From contig NC_046683.1 of assembly GCF_009870125.1 (NCBI RefSeq), positions 59,721,869 to 59,785,868 of the forward strand: a DNA stretch of 64,000 nucleotides, read 5' to 3'. The DNA comes from Drosophila pseudoobscura. Lineage: Eukaryota > Arthropoda > Insecta > Diptera > Drosophilidae. Made by a program: the position numbers and the translations under genes. Of the stretch, positions 1 through 13,883 are shown one piece after another. The notes under the pieces are model-generated. The model was not told the DNA's origin. It saw nothing but the letters and a program-made list of their open reading frames with translations, and searched no databases. Positions within the stretch are counted from its first letter, which is position 1. Every line of letters starts with the position of its first letter.

Positions 1-3000
1 TGGGTTATGGTCTTGCCAGACGTTCAACGTTTCCAGCTCGTTGACTTGGCTTTAAGTTCATTTTTACTGGGTTAGCAAAAGGCCATCATAAAAATTGCTT
101 TTCAGCTTCTGTTCTCTTTCTCTTTCTGTCGCCCTCCCTCTCTGTTCTTTTCTTGTTGGTGGCCACACTGGGACGTCATTGCCATTGGCCTTTTATTCGT
201 TTTTGTTTTTGGCAGCCAATGCCAGGTGTCCCCCCCTTTCACTTTCCCTTTCCCTTGCGCTCTCCTGCGCTTATTCGCAAAGGTCCACAATTATAGGCGC
301 TTCACACAGCTTATTTATGGCAGGTGCGGGGCGGGCGGTGTGCACACAAAACACGCATACGCCGTGTTGCCCGCTCATGCATACATTTTCGCATACAGCC
401 TCCCCCTCCCCCTGCCCCTCCCCCCGCTGCGCGTTTTGCAGGGAACATGCATTTTTTTGTGTACTGCATTTTCCGCGCTTTTGTTTGCTTAAACGCTCGG
501 TAATTAAAAAAGTGCCGACGGGCCATGCAACATGGGGCAGTGGCAGTGGCAGTGGCAGAGGGGCACCGGAAATTTCCAGGATGCCTGGCAATTTCCAAAC
601 ATTCTGTTGGCCAATTATGGGCATAGTTTGAAAGTTTAATATTTAATTGGTTTGGTTAAATATTTCCGAAATTGTTGTCCAACTTTTGTTTCTTTCTCTC
701 TATATCCGTTTTCCAATCAATTTATCTCTTGATTTTTCGATTATATTTTACCTGAACTTTCAGACAGACTTTTGTTGACAAAAGGAGACCCCGACCCCGG
801 CACCACCCCCACCCCCAGGACCTCTTCCGCTGTAAGCCGCTTCTTTTTTATAGATAATATTAGCCGTGTTTTTTTCGTGTGACGAGTGGCTGAGTGATGT
901 GATGGCGGGGGCGTCTGATGGCTGCCCCCAGAGATGTTGTCGACAGAACGTTAAGCGGGATTAGGACTTTCGCTTTGCGCCGCTTTGTTTCCGAATACCG
1001 TCAACATCATCAACAAGGTGACATAAGAGAGCAAGCAGTAAGCAAATAAAAAACACACACAAAACAGAGAACAACAGAAGAGAAAAGAGGGGAACGGCAG
1101 AAGACAAAAGATGGCAGACATGGCCATATTTTGCATATGGCTTTAATGGCAGCTTAGCGGCATAAAAATAGCAAAAATCTCTGGGAAGGGGGGGGCCCGG
1201 GACAAAGGACAAAGATACTTGCGCACAAAGTAGCTCTTGTCTCGACAGGCTTGTTGTCTGCATGCCACACGCTGCCTCGAGGCGGCCAAAATGCGCGCAA
1301 AACTTTGAGCCAAAGCCCAAGCCCAAAGCCGTGGCCAAGAAGAGGAAAGGGATGCCATGTAGAGGAAGGGAGGAAGGGTAGCAATTGGTACTGTCGGCTG
1401 AACAAAGTTTTTAATTAAAATAACCGAGCAATAAAACACCGCAGCACAAGAAAACAGGCAACGGGAGGGCAGAAGGCAACGGAGCCGGGGCTAAAAGGGA
1501 AATTAGCTGCGACAATTTCTCCTGGTCACATGTTTAACGCATACGCAGGACGAAGAACGAAGGACGGAGTGCTATGGGCTATGTCCTGCGACACAATTAA
1601 AATTTAACAGCACCCGAACGCCATTCGTTTGCTATTTTCTATTTATTGTACAATGTACAAGTACACGGGCTGTCGTCTCTCTCTCGCTGTCGTCTCTACG
1701 CTCTTTGAATATTTATAGCGAAAAAGGTCAATGCAATGGCCTTGAACCCTTCGTCGCCTGGTTTCACGCCTGAGCTGCTGCTGGCCCTCTCGAACAGACA
1801 AAGGACCTCCAAAAAAAACAGCAGCCTGGACCAGCGGTTCGCTCATTAAAAAATCATAAATCAAACTGCAGCTAAAGGCCGCCATTCATTTGCGCCTTTG
1901 CGTAATGAAAATGGGGATATTCTAAATGGGAAAAAAGTGTCCAAAAGTGAAATTTAAAAACTAAGATTAAAGCTTAAGTGAAAGGGAAATTTCACAGAAA
2001 GGAAAAACCGTGATGATGCGTTGGCGTGTGGCGGCCCCAAGCTCTGCAGCGGGATTGATTGATGACATGACGTCAATTTGCCGGAGCCACTCTAGTGGCC
2101 CCACAGAGCCTCCTCCCACAGACCCAGCGAGTGGGTATGCAAAGGGAACAGGCTCTGGGCACGGGCAAGGATGTGGACAGACCGAGAGGGACCACCAAGG
2201 GCGTGACCAGACATGAGGCCCGACATTTGCGACGGCGTTGACGATGAAAAGACAATGAAAAAGGCATTAAAACTGCGGTCAGTCCGGGGGCACCACAGAA
2301 ACGAAAAGAATTATCATACAAGACTCTGAGCGACGAGCAGGAGGACGAGGATGAGCAACGACTCTCGCCTGGGCTGGGCGTTGCTGTGGTGCATGTTTTG
2401 GCTTGTTTGTGGGCGTGGCAAATAATAACAACATACAAGGGGCCACAAAGAAGCAACGAAATGGAATGGAAGGAATGGAATAAAACCCAGCCGAATTTTC
2501 GCATTGATTTTGCGAAGTTTCGATGGGGAAACCAAGGGGCTGGAGGTCTCTGGGAAAACCATCGATGACATCGATCGAATTACCACATGTTATCCTTCCG
2601 CATCCCCCAATTTCACTGATGAAATAATTCTAGCACATTGCCGGGCCCCCATTTTCCCTGACCGTTCGCGTACAGCAATAATAATAAAAATATCCTTCCT
2701 GTTTATTATCTGCGTAGACTGAAAGCGTTATGCAGGATTAATAAAGTTTTATATTGTTATGGTAGTTGTTGTTCGCTTTCGCTCCTTCCGGCCAGGGGCT
2801 GCCACGAAAATTATGCATAATTGGTGTCACCGTCAGACCCCTCCCCCCACACATGGCCTCCCCTGCGATCTGGTTCACTCTACTCTCATTGGATCACATC
2901 CCAGGCGACACGAATTTCAAACAGAAAAAGCATTTGACAAAACGGACACATTCCTGGGGGCATGTGTGGCAGCCTCGACGGCCTCCTGTTTAACGAACAT

Positions 3001-3661
3001 TTTGCCGCACAGACACCTTCGGAATTATGCAAACATAAATTAAAGTTTCATGTGGGGACAATGCACTGGCTGGTGAAATGAAAAAAACGAATAAAAGGGA
3101 ATAAAAATGAAATTTTAAAGCACATACCAAAGGGGCAGACAAGTCGATGGCAATGGCGCATCATCAACAAGAACGTTGTCCCTCCTCGGTCTCCTACATC
3201 ATGTTCCGGCTCCTGCTGCCGATGTTGCCGATGCTGCCACTTCGACTACGGATGGGGATGGGGATGTGGATGTGGCTAAGACTGTGGCCTGAAACTGGGG
3301 ACTCGGGGCTAAGGACTAAGGGCCCGTTCGGCATGCCCGGCACGTCCTCTAATGCTGCGACTGCAAAGATAAAAACCAAGGATATAAACCATAAGAATCG
3401 GCCCGGCAATTACTTCGAGTGATGGCTTTCTAATTTAGGGCTTAATTTGTGTGGATTTAAGGCAGCGGCAGCCAGAGCCAACAAATATATATTTTTAAGC
3501 AATGCCATTCAATTTCGGGCCGGAACACAGGTAGAGCAAGCAGGGCATGGCCCAGCACCTTATAGCCACGAAAAGCACACCAAAAAAAAAAAGGAGGAAA
3601 AGGAGGAAAAGGTGGAAAAAGGAGAAGGAAATGCCCTCTAGCCAACGTTACGTATACGACG

Positions 3662-3673
3662 CCCCCCCCCCCC
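3662..3673. repeat. Poly-C homopolymer (12)
   Basis: An uninterrupted run of 12 C. It is one of five G/C homopolymers of 12 or more bases in the left 18 kb. Confidence 0.9.
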
Positions 3674-4425
3674 AAATGACATGTACATAAATTTAATGCT
3701 AGAAATGTTTGCTCCCGCCCCTTCGCTCCCCCCGACACGACACGACCCTGTCTGCGCCTGGATTCGTGGGTGTTGATTTGGGTCCCTTTTTTGTTGGTTG
3801 GGCACCGTCTCGAGGCACCGTTACATTTCCGCTCTGGCTGCATGAGTATCCGTTTCCGTTAGTTGATTTCACGCACTCAAGTCCGACAAAAAATAAAGTA
3901 AATTAGAAGTGCACGACTCCCCGAACCCGAACCAGAACCAGAATCAGAGCCAGAACCAGTTGGCGTACATTTTTTAGGCCATTAATTGCCTTGCCTCTCG
4001 AAAATCTCTAAAAAGAGACGGGCGAAGAGATGGTTTAATGCCAAAAGCTGGCCGCTTTGGATTGAGCCAACTTAGATTGTTTCCTTATGAATTAATTCTC
4101 AACTTAAATCTGTTCATGTCCTTTCAAAACTAACAAAAAATAAAGCCGATCCTTTTGGAGCTGCTGTCCGAATGTGGGATTTAAGGCTTGTGCACTTCCA
4201 TGTGCAAAAAACATTCTCGAATTGGCAAACTGAAAGTCAAATCAAAGCCACAGTAAGAGCCATGGCCAGGATGCCACAAACTACAAAACGCACGTCGCAC
4301 AATGCCGTTCGTTGTTGTCGTGGATGCTGTTGGTCGTCCTGCCTGTCCCGTCTAGGCAATTGCATACGCCAAAGGGAGAACGAATGGAAAAGCTCACTGC
4401 TGGAAGGCAGATAGTACTGGGTTGA

Positions 4426-4499
4426 CCATCCACCAGCCACCACCCACCAGCCACCACCCACCATCCACCAGCCACCACCCACCAGCCACCAGCCACCAT
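4426..4499. repeat. CCACCAGCCACCA-type minisatellite
   Basis: About 74 bases of imperfect repeats built from CCACC and CAGCC units. It reads as a Gly/Trp-rich ORF on the minus strand, which is a repeat artefact and not a gene. Confidence 0.85.
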
Positions 4500-7160
4500 C
4501 AAATGGGGTCTCCAGAAGCCGGGGGAGAGCAAGTGTTGCTGTGAGGGGCACAACAATACACAGATGGAAATGTGCAACGCAGCGACGCTCCAAATGACAC
4601 AACTGTCAAAGGGCTGACTGTTCCTTTCGGTTGGCATAGTCGCCCTGCAGGGACGTAGACATGGATGTGGATGTGGATGTGGATGCGGGCCTGGGAGCCA
4701 GCTAAATGCCATTTCCAGCTGTATTTTTGCACTAAAAGCTTTTGATAATAGGTAGCGTCAATATTGTGCCATGCTTTAATAACAATGAAAAAGGATACAA
4801 CAAAAAAACAGAAAACGGAAAAGGGAGAAGGGAAAAGGCAGAAGGGAGAAGGGAAAAGGGAAATGGGAGAAGGGAAATGAGAAAAGCAAAGCCACAGAAC
4901 ACTAAATTCATTCTCTGCATTTGACGAATGAAATCGAATACCTTTTAGAAAGGAAGAGAAACAGAATAACCACATAAATTCATTTGCTGTGGGCGGGGAG
5001 GGGAGGCTGCTGCTACCCCTTTTCCAGGGTCATACATACAGCATTTCTCGTTCTATTTTTTTCTTTTTTTTTGGCAAGAGCCAGGCTGGGTGCCCCCTTC
5101 CCCGCACTCCCCTTTGCCTTGTGCCATGCTGTCTGCCTCTGCCCGGCATTTACACAATATAAACTTTACTCGTACAATCATCGCACATACGGCGTGTATT
5201 CGGGGCTATTGGTATTTGGGGCACGTAAAACATCAACGCATAAATACAGAAAAAAGCACGCAGCCAGGACTCGCAGCCGCAGTGGCGGAAGGAGCTCCAC
5301 GGAGCTGGAAGTTGAGCCTGTCGAACGGTATGGCAAAGAAATGCCGTTTGCCGATCAGAAGACACAACACAACAGAATGCAGAAGCAGGAGCAGCATCAG
5401 GACATGGTGGCACAACAGAACGGAACATCGAAACATGTCGAGGCGCTGGAACACGTAGCGTGGGTGACTGATTGGAGTACAAGGACTGCAGAGTGCATCC
5501 GATTGGAACTGGTTCGCACAGCAGCCAGCAGACAGCAGCCAGCAGCCAGCGATTGTCGAGCCATTCAACCAAAAATCTGATTCGAAGAGAATTCCGTTGT
5601 CAACTATTCCACAGGAGAGAGGATACATAATGTTCGGCTATAGATGTATAATTGTATTTGTCAGCCTGCCTGGTCACTGGTTCACGTCGATTCCTTCGGA
5701 AATGAACTGGCGATCGGAGGGAGGCGTGAAAGATCTTAAGCTCTTAAAGCGGCAAAATTGCAATCAAACAAATGGAATATTGACTGGAATCCAATTTAAA
5801 GATGTTCCCATCAAACTATAATTCTTTCGAATCCCAATATATCTCTCATGTAAATCCCTTAAGACATTCCGTTTGGCAACCCTGGCATATGTCAATATTT
5901 AGAACGAACAACAGCCCTGCCGTGTCCCTTTTTTCCCTTTTCCTCTTTTAGGGGAAATTCAATTTGTTATAATTTGAAAATTTCATTTTTCGTTATGTAA
6001 ATGCGTTCGATAAGCCGCACACAGACGAGTGCCCAAAACCGAAAGAGAAACAGAAATAGAAACACGGCTGAAGCAAGCAAAGAGTAGGGAAGCGAAGGGC
6101 AGGGGAAGGGAAAACATGTGTGAGGTGTGTGGGGCAGGAACAAAGGAGTATAGGCGCAACAGAAAAGCAATTTGTGGCAGCTTAAATGTCAATGCGAAAC
6201 AGCCACGATTTCTGCCACAATCGGCATTAGTTTGCTGGCGACGTGGCCGTTAGTTGGTGCCTCTATATGGTAAGCACCCAGGCCTCGGCTCGCGGCTATA
6301 AATAGAGCACGTCTTGGATGGTTTCTGGTTTCTGGCTTCTGGGTTTATTTTTAGCCAAAGGGCGTGCCGGGCCCCCTCGGCTTGTAGGTGGCCTCAGGTT
6401 GAGCCATAAAAACAAAAGTTCTGTTCGGGCAGCTAAAAACAAATTGCAAACAATAAACCCAACAGTCGCTGAAGAGCGACGACTCCTACACATGTAGTAT
6501 GCCATCACGGGGGAGAGATGACATGTCTTGGAGGCGTGGACTGGAGTCCTGGGGGACAGGACACTGTCCGGGGCGCACACGCCCCTCCACAACCATCGCC
6601 CCAATCAGGTGCCAAAAACTTCCATCGTCCGCCTGAGCAAATTGTCAATGAATTGCCCTTTGGGAGCCACCCAGCCAAGCCAGCCAAGTGAGTCCTGTCT
6701 GTCAGTGTCTGTGCTCCATCCTCCGCCCACCCTGCTCTGTTTGCCGTCCATCGATTGTTTCTACCTTCACAGACGGCCAGGATGTACACATGTAGGGATA
6801 CACTTGTGCAGGGGTGTGTGTTTGCTTTTGTTAATGGCGTCCGTTGTTATTTGGTCATTGATTCGAGCATCCAATAAGTGAAATGTCCTTGAGCAGCAGA
6901 CATTTCCATTGCACCTTCTGTCTGTCTATCTGTGCCTGTATCTCCTGTACAGCCCCTTTAGGCCAGCCTAATTTATTAAGCCGCACTTCAATTTCATTGC
7001 CTGCCACCTATTTTCTGTCAAATGAGAGTCATAAGTTTTTATCCTGCAACCTCTGGCTGCCGTCATCAGATGTGCCCTGCATTTGTGCGCTGATTCGACT
7101 CAGTGCAGCATGGCGTATGATTAATATGTACAAATCGCGTTAAAGCCTTTCACGGCCCAA

Positions 7161-7190
7161 ACCCGACCCGACCCGACCCGACCCGAACCG
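7161..7190. repeat. (CCCGA)n pentanucleotide repeat
   Basis: About six CCCGA units in a row, the last ones slightly degenerate. Confidence 0.9.
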
Positions 7191-7620
7191 ACCGGTCTCC
7201 GAGCAGGCATTAAACCCTAATCCAGTGCTACATCTTTACGGAGTCCGAGGCTTCTATCTGCCACATAAAAGTATACGATTATTATTATTATTGTTATGTG
7301 CACAATTGTTGGAAAAAGAGCAGCCAGCAACAACAACAGAAGCATTTACTCGTAAATGGAAGCCCGATGAAATTTTGGCTCAATAACTCAATCAGATTTC
7401 GACACAAACACACCCGAACGGCGGGAAGGGGGGGCGCAGGGAACATTTTGATGCATGGCCAGGGCAAAATAAAATACACCAAAAAAATATAATATATATA
7501 TGGAGTCTCGTACTCTTGCGATACAGGGAATGGGATGTGGGAAAGCCCGCAAAAACGAAACGGAAATACCCTTTAGAAGGAAGGGACTGCCACCCTGCCC
7601 ACTCATCCATCAGCAAAGCG

Positions 7621-7880
7621 ATCGAATTTCGGCGCTGCCAACTTGGGTTTCAGTCGGAAGGCGCCTCAACTGTACCACTTGGCGTTGCCACTTGGGTTTT
7701 CACCAGAGATGCCACCCGAAGGAGAATATTTAGAAGGAATTCAGGGATTAAAGTGATCTAATTTCGGTGCTGCCAACTTGGGTTTTAGTCGGAAGGCGTC
7801 TCAACTGTACCACTTGGGTGTGCCACCTGATCAGGCACCACTTTGTGCTGCCACTGAGGTATATAGTGGAGATGCCACCT
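7621..7880. repeat. Degenerate ~135 bp tandem duplication
   Basis: Two copies begin at about 7621 and 7756. The first ~71 bases align closely: both contain CTGCCAACTTGGGTTT, a TCGGAAGGCG block and CAACTGTACCACTTGG. The copies then diverge and re-meet at a GAGATGCCACC tail (about 7707 and 7870). Not recognised as a named element; it may be an old transposon fragment or a local satellite. Confidence 0.75.
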
Positions 7881-8386
7881 GCCACTCGGGCAAAATGTCT
7901 CTCTCTCTTTCACCTTTGGGGCACTCCCCAGCCGAATATCATAAAAAGGCTGTAATACCCTCGATGTCAGTGTAATAAATTCGTGTTTCCCTGGCTCTTT
8001 GGCCATCCAATCCCACACCACGTATATATTACAAAATCGATGAATCAAAGTAAATTACCAGAAATAAATGAGATAAAATATGTGTAAGCGTGGTCGCCCC
8101 CGCTACCTGTGCCATGTATATGGATGGTCAGGGCCTGGCTGCCCCACAATTTCCGTTGATTTTCCTTTCCTTCTTTCGCGCTGACTTAGCCACAGTTAAA
8201 CGCGGGACAGGATAAGCCACTAGTTGACCTGGAAACAGCAAGCGGTGTGGGTGTGGGGGAGGGGAGGGGACATGGCGGCTTGCTTTGGATTGGCAATGGC
8301 AGCGTTAAGCTAAGCCATTGCAAAATGCTGCTCAGGTGAATGGCAGCCACTAAAAACCGTGCGGTATGACACGTCGCTCACTCACA

Positions 8387-8407
8387 ACACACACACACAC
8401 ACACACA
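8387..8407. repeat. (AC)n microsatellite
   Basis: About ten AC dinucleotides, followed shortly by a CT-rich tract. Confidence 0.9.
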
Positions 8408-9423
8408 TGAATCTCTCTCTCTGTCTCTGTCTGTCTTTCGCGTGATGCAGGAAATTGAAAAAGTTTGTATATGCCAGACATCCGTTTCAGCTGTTGGTCC
8501 CGCCGGTTCCCGTTCGAGTTGAGTGCGCTCACTAATTTAATAAGCCAAAGGCGGAGAGTCTTGGCCACTTTTTAGTGCTAGACACATACGATCTAACAGC
8601 ACACACACCAAATTGCCACTCTATTCTCTTCTGGGGCGGGAATTCTTTCGGGCTTCCTTTGTCGTTCCCCAAAACTTGTTTGCCAGTGTAATCATATAAA
8701 TATACGAGTATTCTTCGGCCTGCGACTGGGCGACTGAGCGACTGTGTGCGTGCCAAAAACTTTTGCGTGTTTATTAAAAACTTGGCCCAGTTTTTTTTCC
8801 TTTTTGTTCGCTTTGGGTTTTCCTCTCTGAACAACACGTCGTATACGCAATGCGTTCTCGTAAATATTACTATTGTCTGGTGGGCGCGAAGCGCAAAGTG
8901 AAATTCACGGTCATTCATTCGCCAAATGAAGTGCTTACCCGATTTGCTTTTCCCTGGAATTTGCAATGAATTTATTGGAGGATTTGCTGAATATTTTCAG
9001 GGAAAACAGTTGAGGCAGCAACAGCTGCCACACTTAAAGCGATTTCGTGCCTTTAAGGAGCTCAGGAAAATGCCCTGGAGGGCAGAGCCGAGCACTGTGC
9101 AGGTAAGCTTATTGCTTTGTCTCGATTCGAATGGACGGATAGACGGATGGACGAATGGATAGATGGTTGGCTGGGGAGCACAGCGACTATGTGGACTGTG
9201 TGGACTGTGGGGACCATGGGGACTGCACCCGCAAGTCCCTCCAGGCAGTGTCCACTTCTGCACACATCATTATTATTATGTGGCCGACCTAGTTTGGGGT
9301 ACGGACTGGCGCGGTTCCTTGCTGTTTAATTTATCGCACAAACGGGCTAAATATGTTTGCTTTGCCCTTGCTCCTTCGGCATAATAAACTCATTAAAATG
9401 CAGCTCGCCGCTGGACAACTCGT

Positions 9424-9438
9424 GGGGGGGGGGGGGGG
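9424..9438. repeat. Poly-G homopolymer (15)
   Basis: An uninterrupted run of about 15 G, potentially G-quadruplex forming. Confidence 0.9.
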
Positions 9439-10127
9439 AGAGCTGTCAACGTGGGGCTCCGCTCCGCTCCGCCGCCATATGGCTCCGAGTGGCTTGTTTT
9501 GACGGCTATTGTGGTTTGCATACGCCCACCTTACCCCCACACCCTGTGGGTGCGGTCCCATTCCCTGCCACCTTTCGACCAAGTGGGTCAATGTGCTGTG
9601 AACTGATTTGTGTCAGTCTGGTGCTTGTGGCCCGCTTCCTTATCCGCAACCTGATCGAACCGAAGGAACGGCTTTAAGTGGCCCCCAGAAGATGCCTCAA
9701 GTTTTGGTCTGCTCATCACGTTCCTTAAGGCCATATGTCCGCATAGCCATAGCCATAGCCCTAGCCCTAGCCACAGTCGCAGATATCATGCATAAATTGA
9801 GCAGCAAAATCGATAAGGCCAAAACCATGTGTTCCATGGAACGGCTGTGGTGCTGGTGGCGCTGGTGGTGGCTCGTAAATTATGCCACGCCCCTGCCATA
9901 ACGAGGCCAATAATTCAGGAAATAATTCTCGCTACATTTTGCTCCCTTTTTCGGCCTTATTGCTGTGGCCCTCCCAAAAGAGCCTCAAGTTTGTTTCTCT
10001 CTTTTCAAACATTTTATGTTTATGTTTGGTCCTTCATCGACAGCCGAGCCGAGATAAAATAGTGATAAAAATTTTAAATTTCTGATTTTACTCCATTCAA
10101 ATTTTGTTTGGGCAAGTTCAGTTTTTT

Positions 10128-10139
10128 GGGGGGGGGGGG
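10128..10139. repeat. Poly-G homopolymer (12)
   Basis: A run of 12 G directly after a T6 tract. Confidence 0.9.
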
Positions 10140-10450
10140 CACAGCGCGCGTTTATTGACGGCGACACAACTGACAAACAGTGAATGACAAACGTTTGGAC
10201 GACAAAAGGCAGCAGCCATCAACATCGAAACATGGCTCCAGCGGCAACAACAGAGCGGAGCATGCTGTAACTTTTTATCAAGTTATTAACTTATCTAATT
10301 CGATTATGGGTACCGGTACCGGTACTGGTGCCAGTCCTGGTGTCCTGGTGGCTGTGTATGTGGTGTGTGGAGGCTCCCGGGGCTTCCAGGCAGCCCGCCC
10401 GTTCGTGTCAGACGCGTTTACATAGCCAGCAATTCAATTAGAAATGTGGT

Positions 10451-10492
10451 AGCAGGCGGCAGGCAGCAGGCGGCAGGCAGCAGGCGGCAGGC
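10451..10492. repeat. AGCAGGCGGCAGGC minisatellite
   Basis: About three units of a 14-base CAG/GGC-rich motif in tandem. Confidence 0.85.
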
Positions 10493-12660
10493 AACAAAAC
10501 ACAGAGAGTGGAGGGCGCGCGAACAGAACAGCAAAAACAATGGGCAGCACACAGTCAAAATGGCTGCCTAGACAAACAGAAGGACAGACTGACACACTGA
10601 CAGATAGACAAAGAGAAAAGGAGAGACAGCGGAGACAGAGAGGAGAGAGGAGAGCAAACAGAGTGAATGACAGACAGGCTGGCTGGCTCTATCAAAAACG
10701 CTAAGCAACAGACTGGCAGCCAAGGACACGAGCTGTGGCAGTGTGGCAGTGCGGCAGTGTGGCAGTGCGGCAAGGAGATAACTAAAAGGCATCTCCACGG
10801 CGCCTCGCTTATGCGGAAGTGTATTCATGATGTTGATAGGAAGATGAGTTAAATGAACATCTGCCAGAGTCTATGCTAAATGGAGGTAAATGTCCGCTTC
10901 CAACCCCCTGCCACCCCACCATCCCCCCACCCTTATGCAACACATTTAAACAAATACACATACATATGTATACATAATTCATTTAACCCGAATTTCTGGA
11001 CCCCATCCCGTCTCCGTCTGTTACATTTTTTTTGTATTTTTCTGCTGTCAAAGCCCATTAAACTGTCTCCGCTTTTGGGTGGGGGGAGGGGCGGATAGAC
11101 AGGCCCCTCAAAAATAAAAAAATATATATGTATGTATATAAAAAATGAAAAAGTTGGCCATTTGTGTGGCTCCGCCCCGCTGGCGCGCCGCTTTTGTCAG
11201 TTATAAAGTTTTTAACCTTTATAGAGTGCGGGCATTGTTGTTGTTTCTGCTCGGGCGCTTTTCCTTTTGCCCGAACGTGACCAGAAGTTGGCACATCGTA
11301 TATAAATATGGGGAGAGTTTCGAAAAAGAACAAAAAAAACACACACCCACCCACACCCACACATCCATACATATGTATGAGCTGTTGGCTCTGTAAAAGA
11401 GAGACAATGTCAGATTAAGTGGAAATATAATAAAAATGTTAAACGAGAACAGGCCCGAAAGAAGTGAAGCTGATGGAGGCAAAGTTTAGTTGGCAGTCCT
11501 GCGGCTGAACGGGAACCAGTTCATGGCCGGAACCACAAAGAACGGCAGCCCCAAACGTGGCATAGGGTACATCGTATTCGGTGCGGGTTTGTGCCAAAGA
11601 TTTTCTGATTGCTTATTTTTAATGGCATTCCTTTGTCGCAGAGTTTTGGCAATTGATTTGCACAGGACTCCGACCTGATGGTGGGGGCAAAGGCAAAGGC
11701 AAAGGCAACGGCAAAGAGCAACACAAAATTGTACATACAAAATATGATAATACAAGTTGACAGACAATAGCTGCTGCCGCCTGACCCCTGGACCGAGCCG
11801 GGCCGAACCCAAGCTCCCGGCAGCCATCGGCCATCGGCCGTCGGCCATCAGCCATCGCCTGGCTGGTCTGCGCCATTGAGAGTTTTCCAATCAAACTTGT
11901 ATTTCGGACCAACGTTATTGAAAGCAGCTTAATGCGGCAGTAAGCTGTCCATTATGCCACAACATGTACACGCTACTTGGCCACGCTACAGGAGGGCACG
12001 GCACAAGGGGCACACGGGGCAGAGGCATTCAAATTTCTGGGCCAGGAAGGTGGCAAAGGGATGGGAATTGGTGGGTGGGGCCCCTTGCCCCTACTCATGC
12101 ATTATGCGCATTGTTTGCCAAACTGACAAAAGCAACTTTTATGTTGTTCAAAATTTGGTTATCTACTTTGTAAAAAAGTTGGCAATAGACTTCCCCACTC
12201 CCCAGCTCCCCACCCCCCCACTCTCTTGCTCGTGTGGCGCTTCATTGGTGGAGAAGGACCAAGACACTGTCCATGGAGTACAACGCATAAATCACGCATC
12301 TCTCTCGGGTGAGACAGGTGCCTGTCCTCGGCCTCGTCCACGTCCTCCTTCTGGTTTAGTTTGGTGTGGTCCTGTTTTGGTGCGTGGTTGCGTGTAACTG
12401 CATAAATATGATTGATGCTTTGGCCCAATGGCAGAGGCTTGTACGATTCCCAGGCAATGACAACTTCAATTACCATTGCCAGGAGGCTGGGCCCAGAGAG
12501 AGGGGGTGTGGGAGCACCCACACACACAACATCTAAATCATCGGGACAAGTTTGGAACACCATAAATGCCTAAAACGTCGCATTGTTGCGCTCGAATTGT
12601 GTCGAAGAAAAGCGGAGACAATGGGCCCTGGGCGCAGGAAGCAAGGCAGGCGCTCTCCCT

Positions 12661-12685
12661 CCCTCTCTCTCTCTCTCTCTCTCTT
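12661..12685. repeat. (CT)n microsatellite
   Basis: About 12 CT units, so a GA tract on the minus strand and a candidate GAGA-factor or CLAMP-type site. Confidence 0.9.
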
Positions 12686-13552
12686 TCAGTCATTGTTACA
12701 GCAACAATTTCTTTTGTGTATTTGGTATGAAAGCGAATAAAACAGGCCTTGTGCCTCCATCGGGGCCTCCGCCTGCTGGCAGTGCCTTCTGGCCACCCGT
12801 TTAAGCTTTAAACGTAATGTTTGCTAATATAATTAAGCGATTTGGAGAGCCTTCAATTTGCCATACCACCCGCTTAAGGATTTTTTAATTAATTTTTGTT
12901 GTCTTGTTGGTTTTTCCTCTCGCCACACCCATTACCCATACGACGTGTGGGCCTGGCTTTAAGGCCACACAAGCATCGAGCATCAAGCAGCAAGCAGCGC
13001 CCCGACCATCGGCATTGTGGCCTCATGGAAAATGCAAGAAAATGCTGAATAAATCAAGAGATGAGCCGGGGGTTTCGTGTAGCAAATTAAAGACCTCATT
13101 GAGCTTCAAGTCCCCCCCCTCGGGCGACTTGACTTGGCTCGGACGGACACACAGAGAAGGAGAGACAGACCTGGCTGACTGACTGACTGATGGACTGACT
13201 GGCTGACAATGACAAGGACACCGCCAAGAGTAAACTAAATGCTCGACAGTTGCAACAGACGGCAAACAGAGGGCGGGAGGAACGTTGCCGAGCCAAGACC
13301 AGGGCTCTTGTCGTGCTGCTTCCGCTCTTGTCATTCGCTTAAAAGTTTATGCCTCGTCCTCGCCCTCTGCCGTTGCCGCTGCCGTTGCCACTGCCACTGA
13401 CAGGCATGGCGCAGCGAGCAAGTTGAATCTTTCCATGTCGCATCTTGAGTACCATGCCCCTTCCTTTTGGCGCCTTGTTGGCTTTCTTGGCTTTCGTCTT
13501 TTGCCTTATATCCGGTGCCGCAACACTTCCTTTTTACAATTTAAACTAATAA

Positions 13553-13562
13553 GCCAGCCAGG

Positions 13563-13596
<34 letters not shown>

Positions 13597-13597
13597 T
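13553..13597. repeat. (CAGC)n tetranucleotide repeat
   Basis: About ten near-perfect CAGC/AGCC units. Confidence 0.9.
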
Positions 13598-13871
13598 CGT
13601 GCCTTGTTCTGGGCCAACAACGTCATCGTTCTCATCATCATCTTGCTCATCAGGCTGGCATCGTTTTCAATTTTCGTTTCGACGCCCATTTCATTATGTG
13701 TCTGCCTCTCTCTCCCTCTCCCTCTCTCTCTATCACCATCTCACTCTTTATCTGCATCTGTCGCTGTCTGGTTTCCTTGCATATTCGATAAATTTAAATT
13801 GACATTTGCCATTTCACAGGAGGATCTGATATATGTCCTGGACTAGAGCACATCTTTGAATGCACAGGCAT

Positions 13872-13883
13872 GGGGGGGGGGGG
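13872..13883. repeat. Poly-G homopolymer (12)
   Basis: An uninterrupted run of 12 G. Confidence 0.9.

Noticed and set aside
4426-4499. Regular short repeats that could suggest a CRISPR array
   Set aside because: Units are contiguous and degenerate with no spacers, and the genome is a eukaryote.
4984-5580. 198-codon open frame
   Set aside because: No domain and no coding-type codon bias; the start is a non-ATG codon and the product mixes Phe/Leu-rich and Gln/Arg-rich repeat readings.
8532-8966. 144-codon minus-strand frame
   Set aside because: Plausible composition in places but no recognised similarity, no partner exons and no promoter or poly(A) context; treated as chance.
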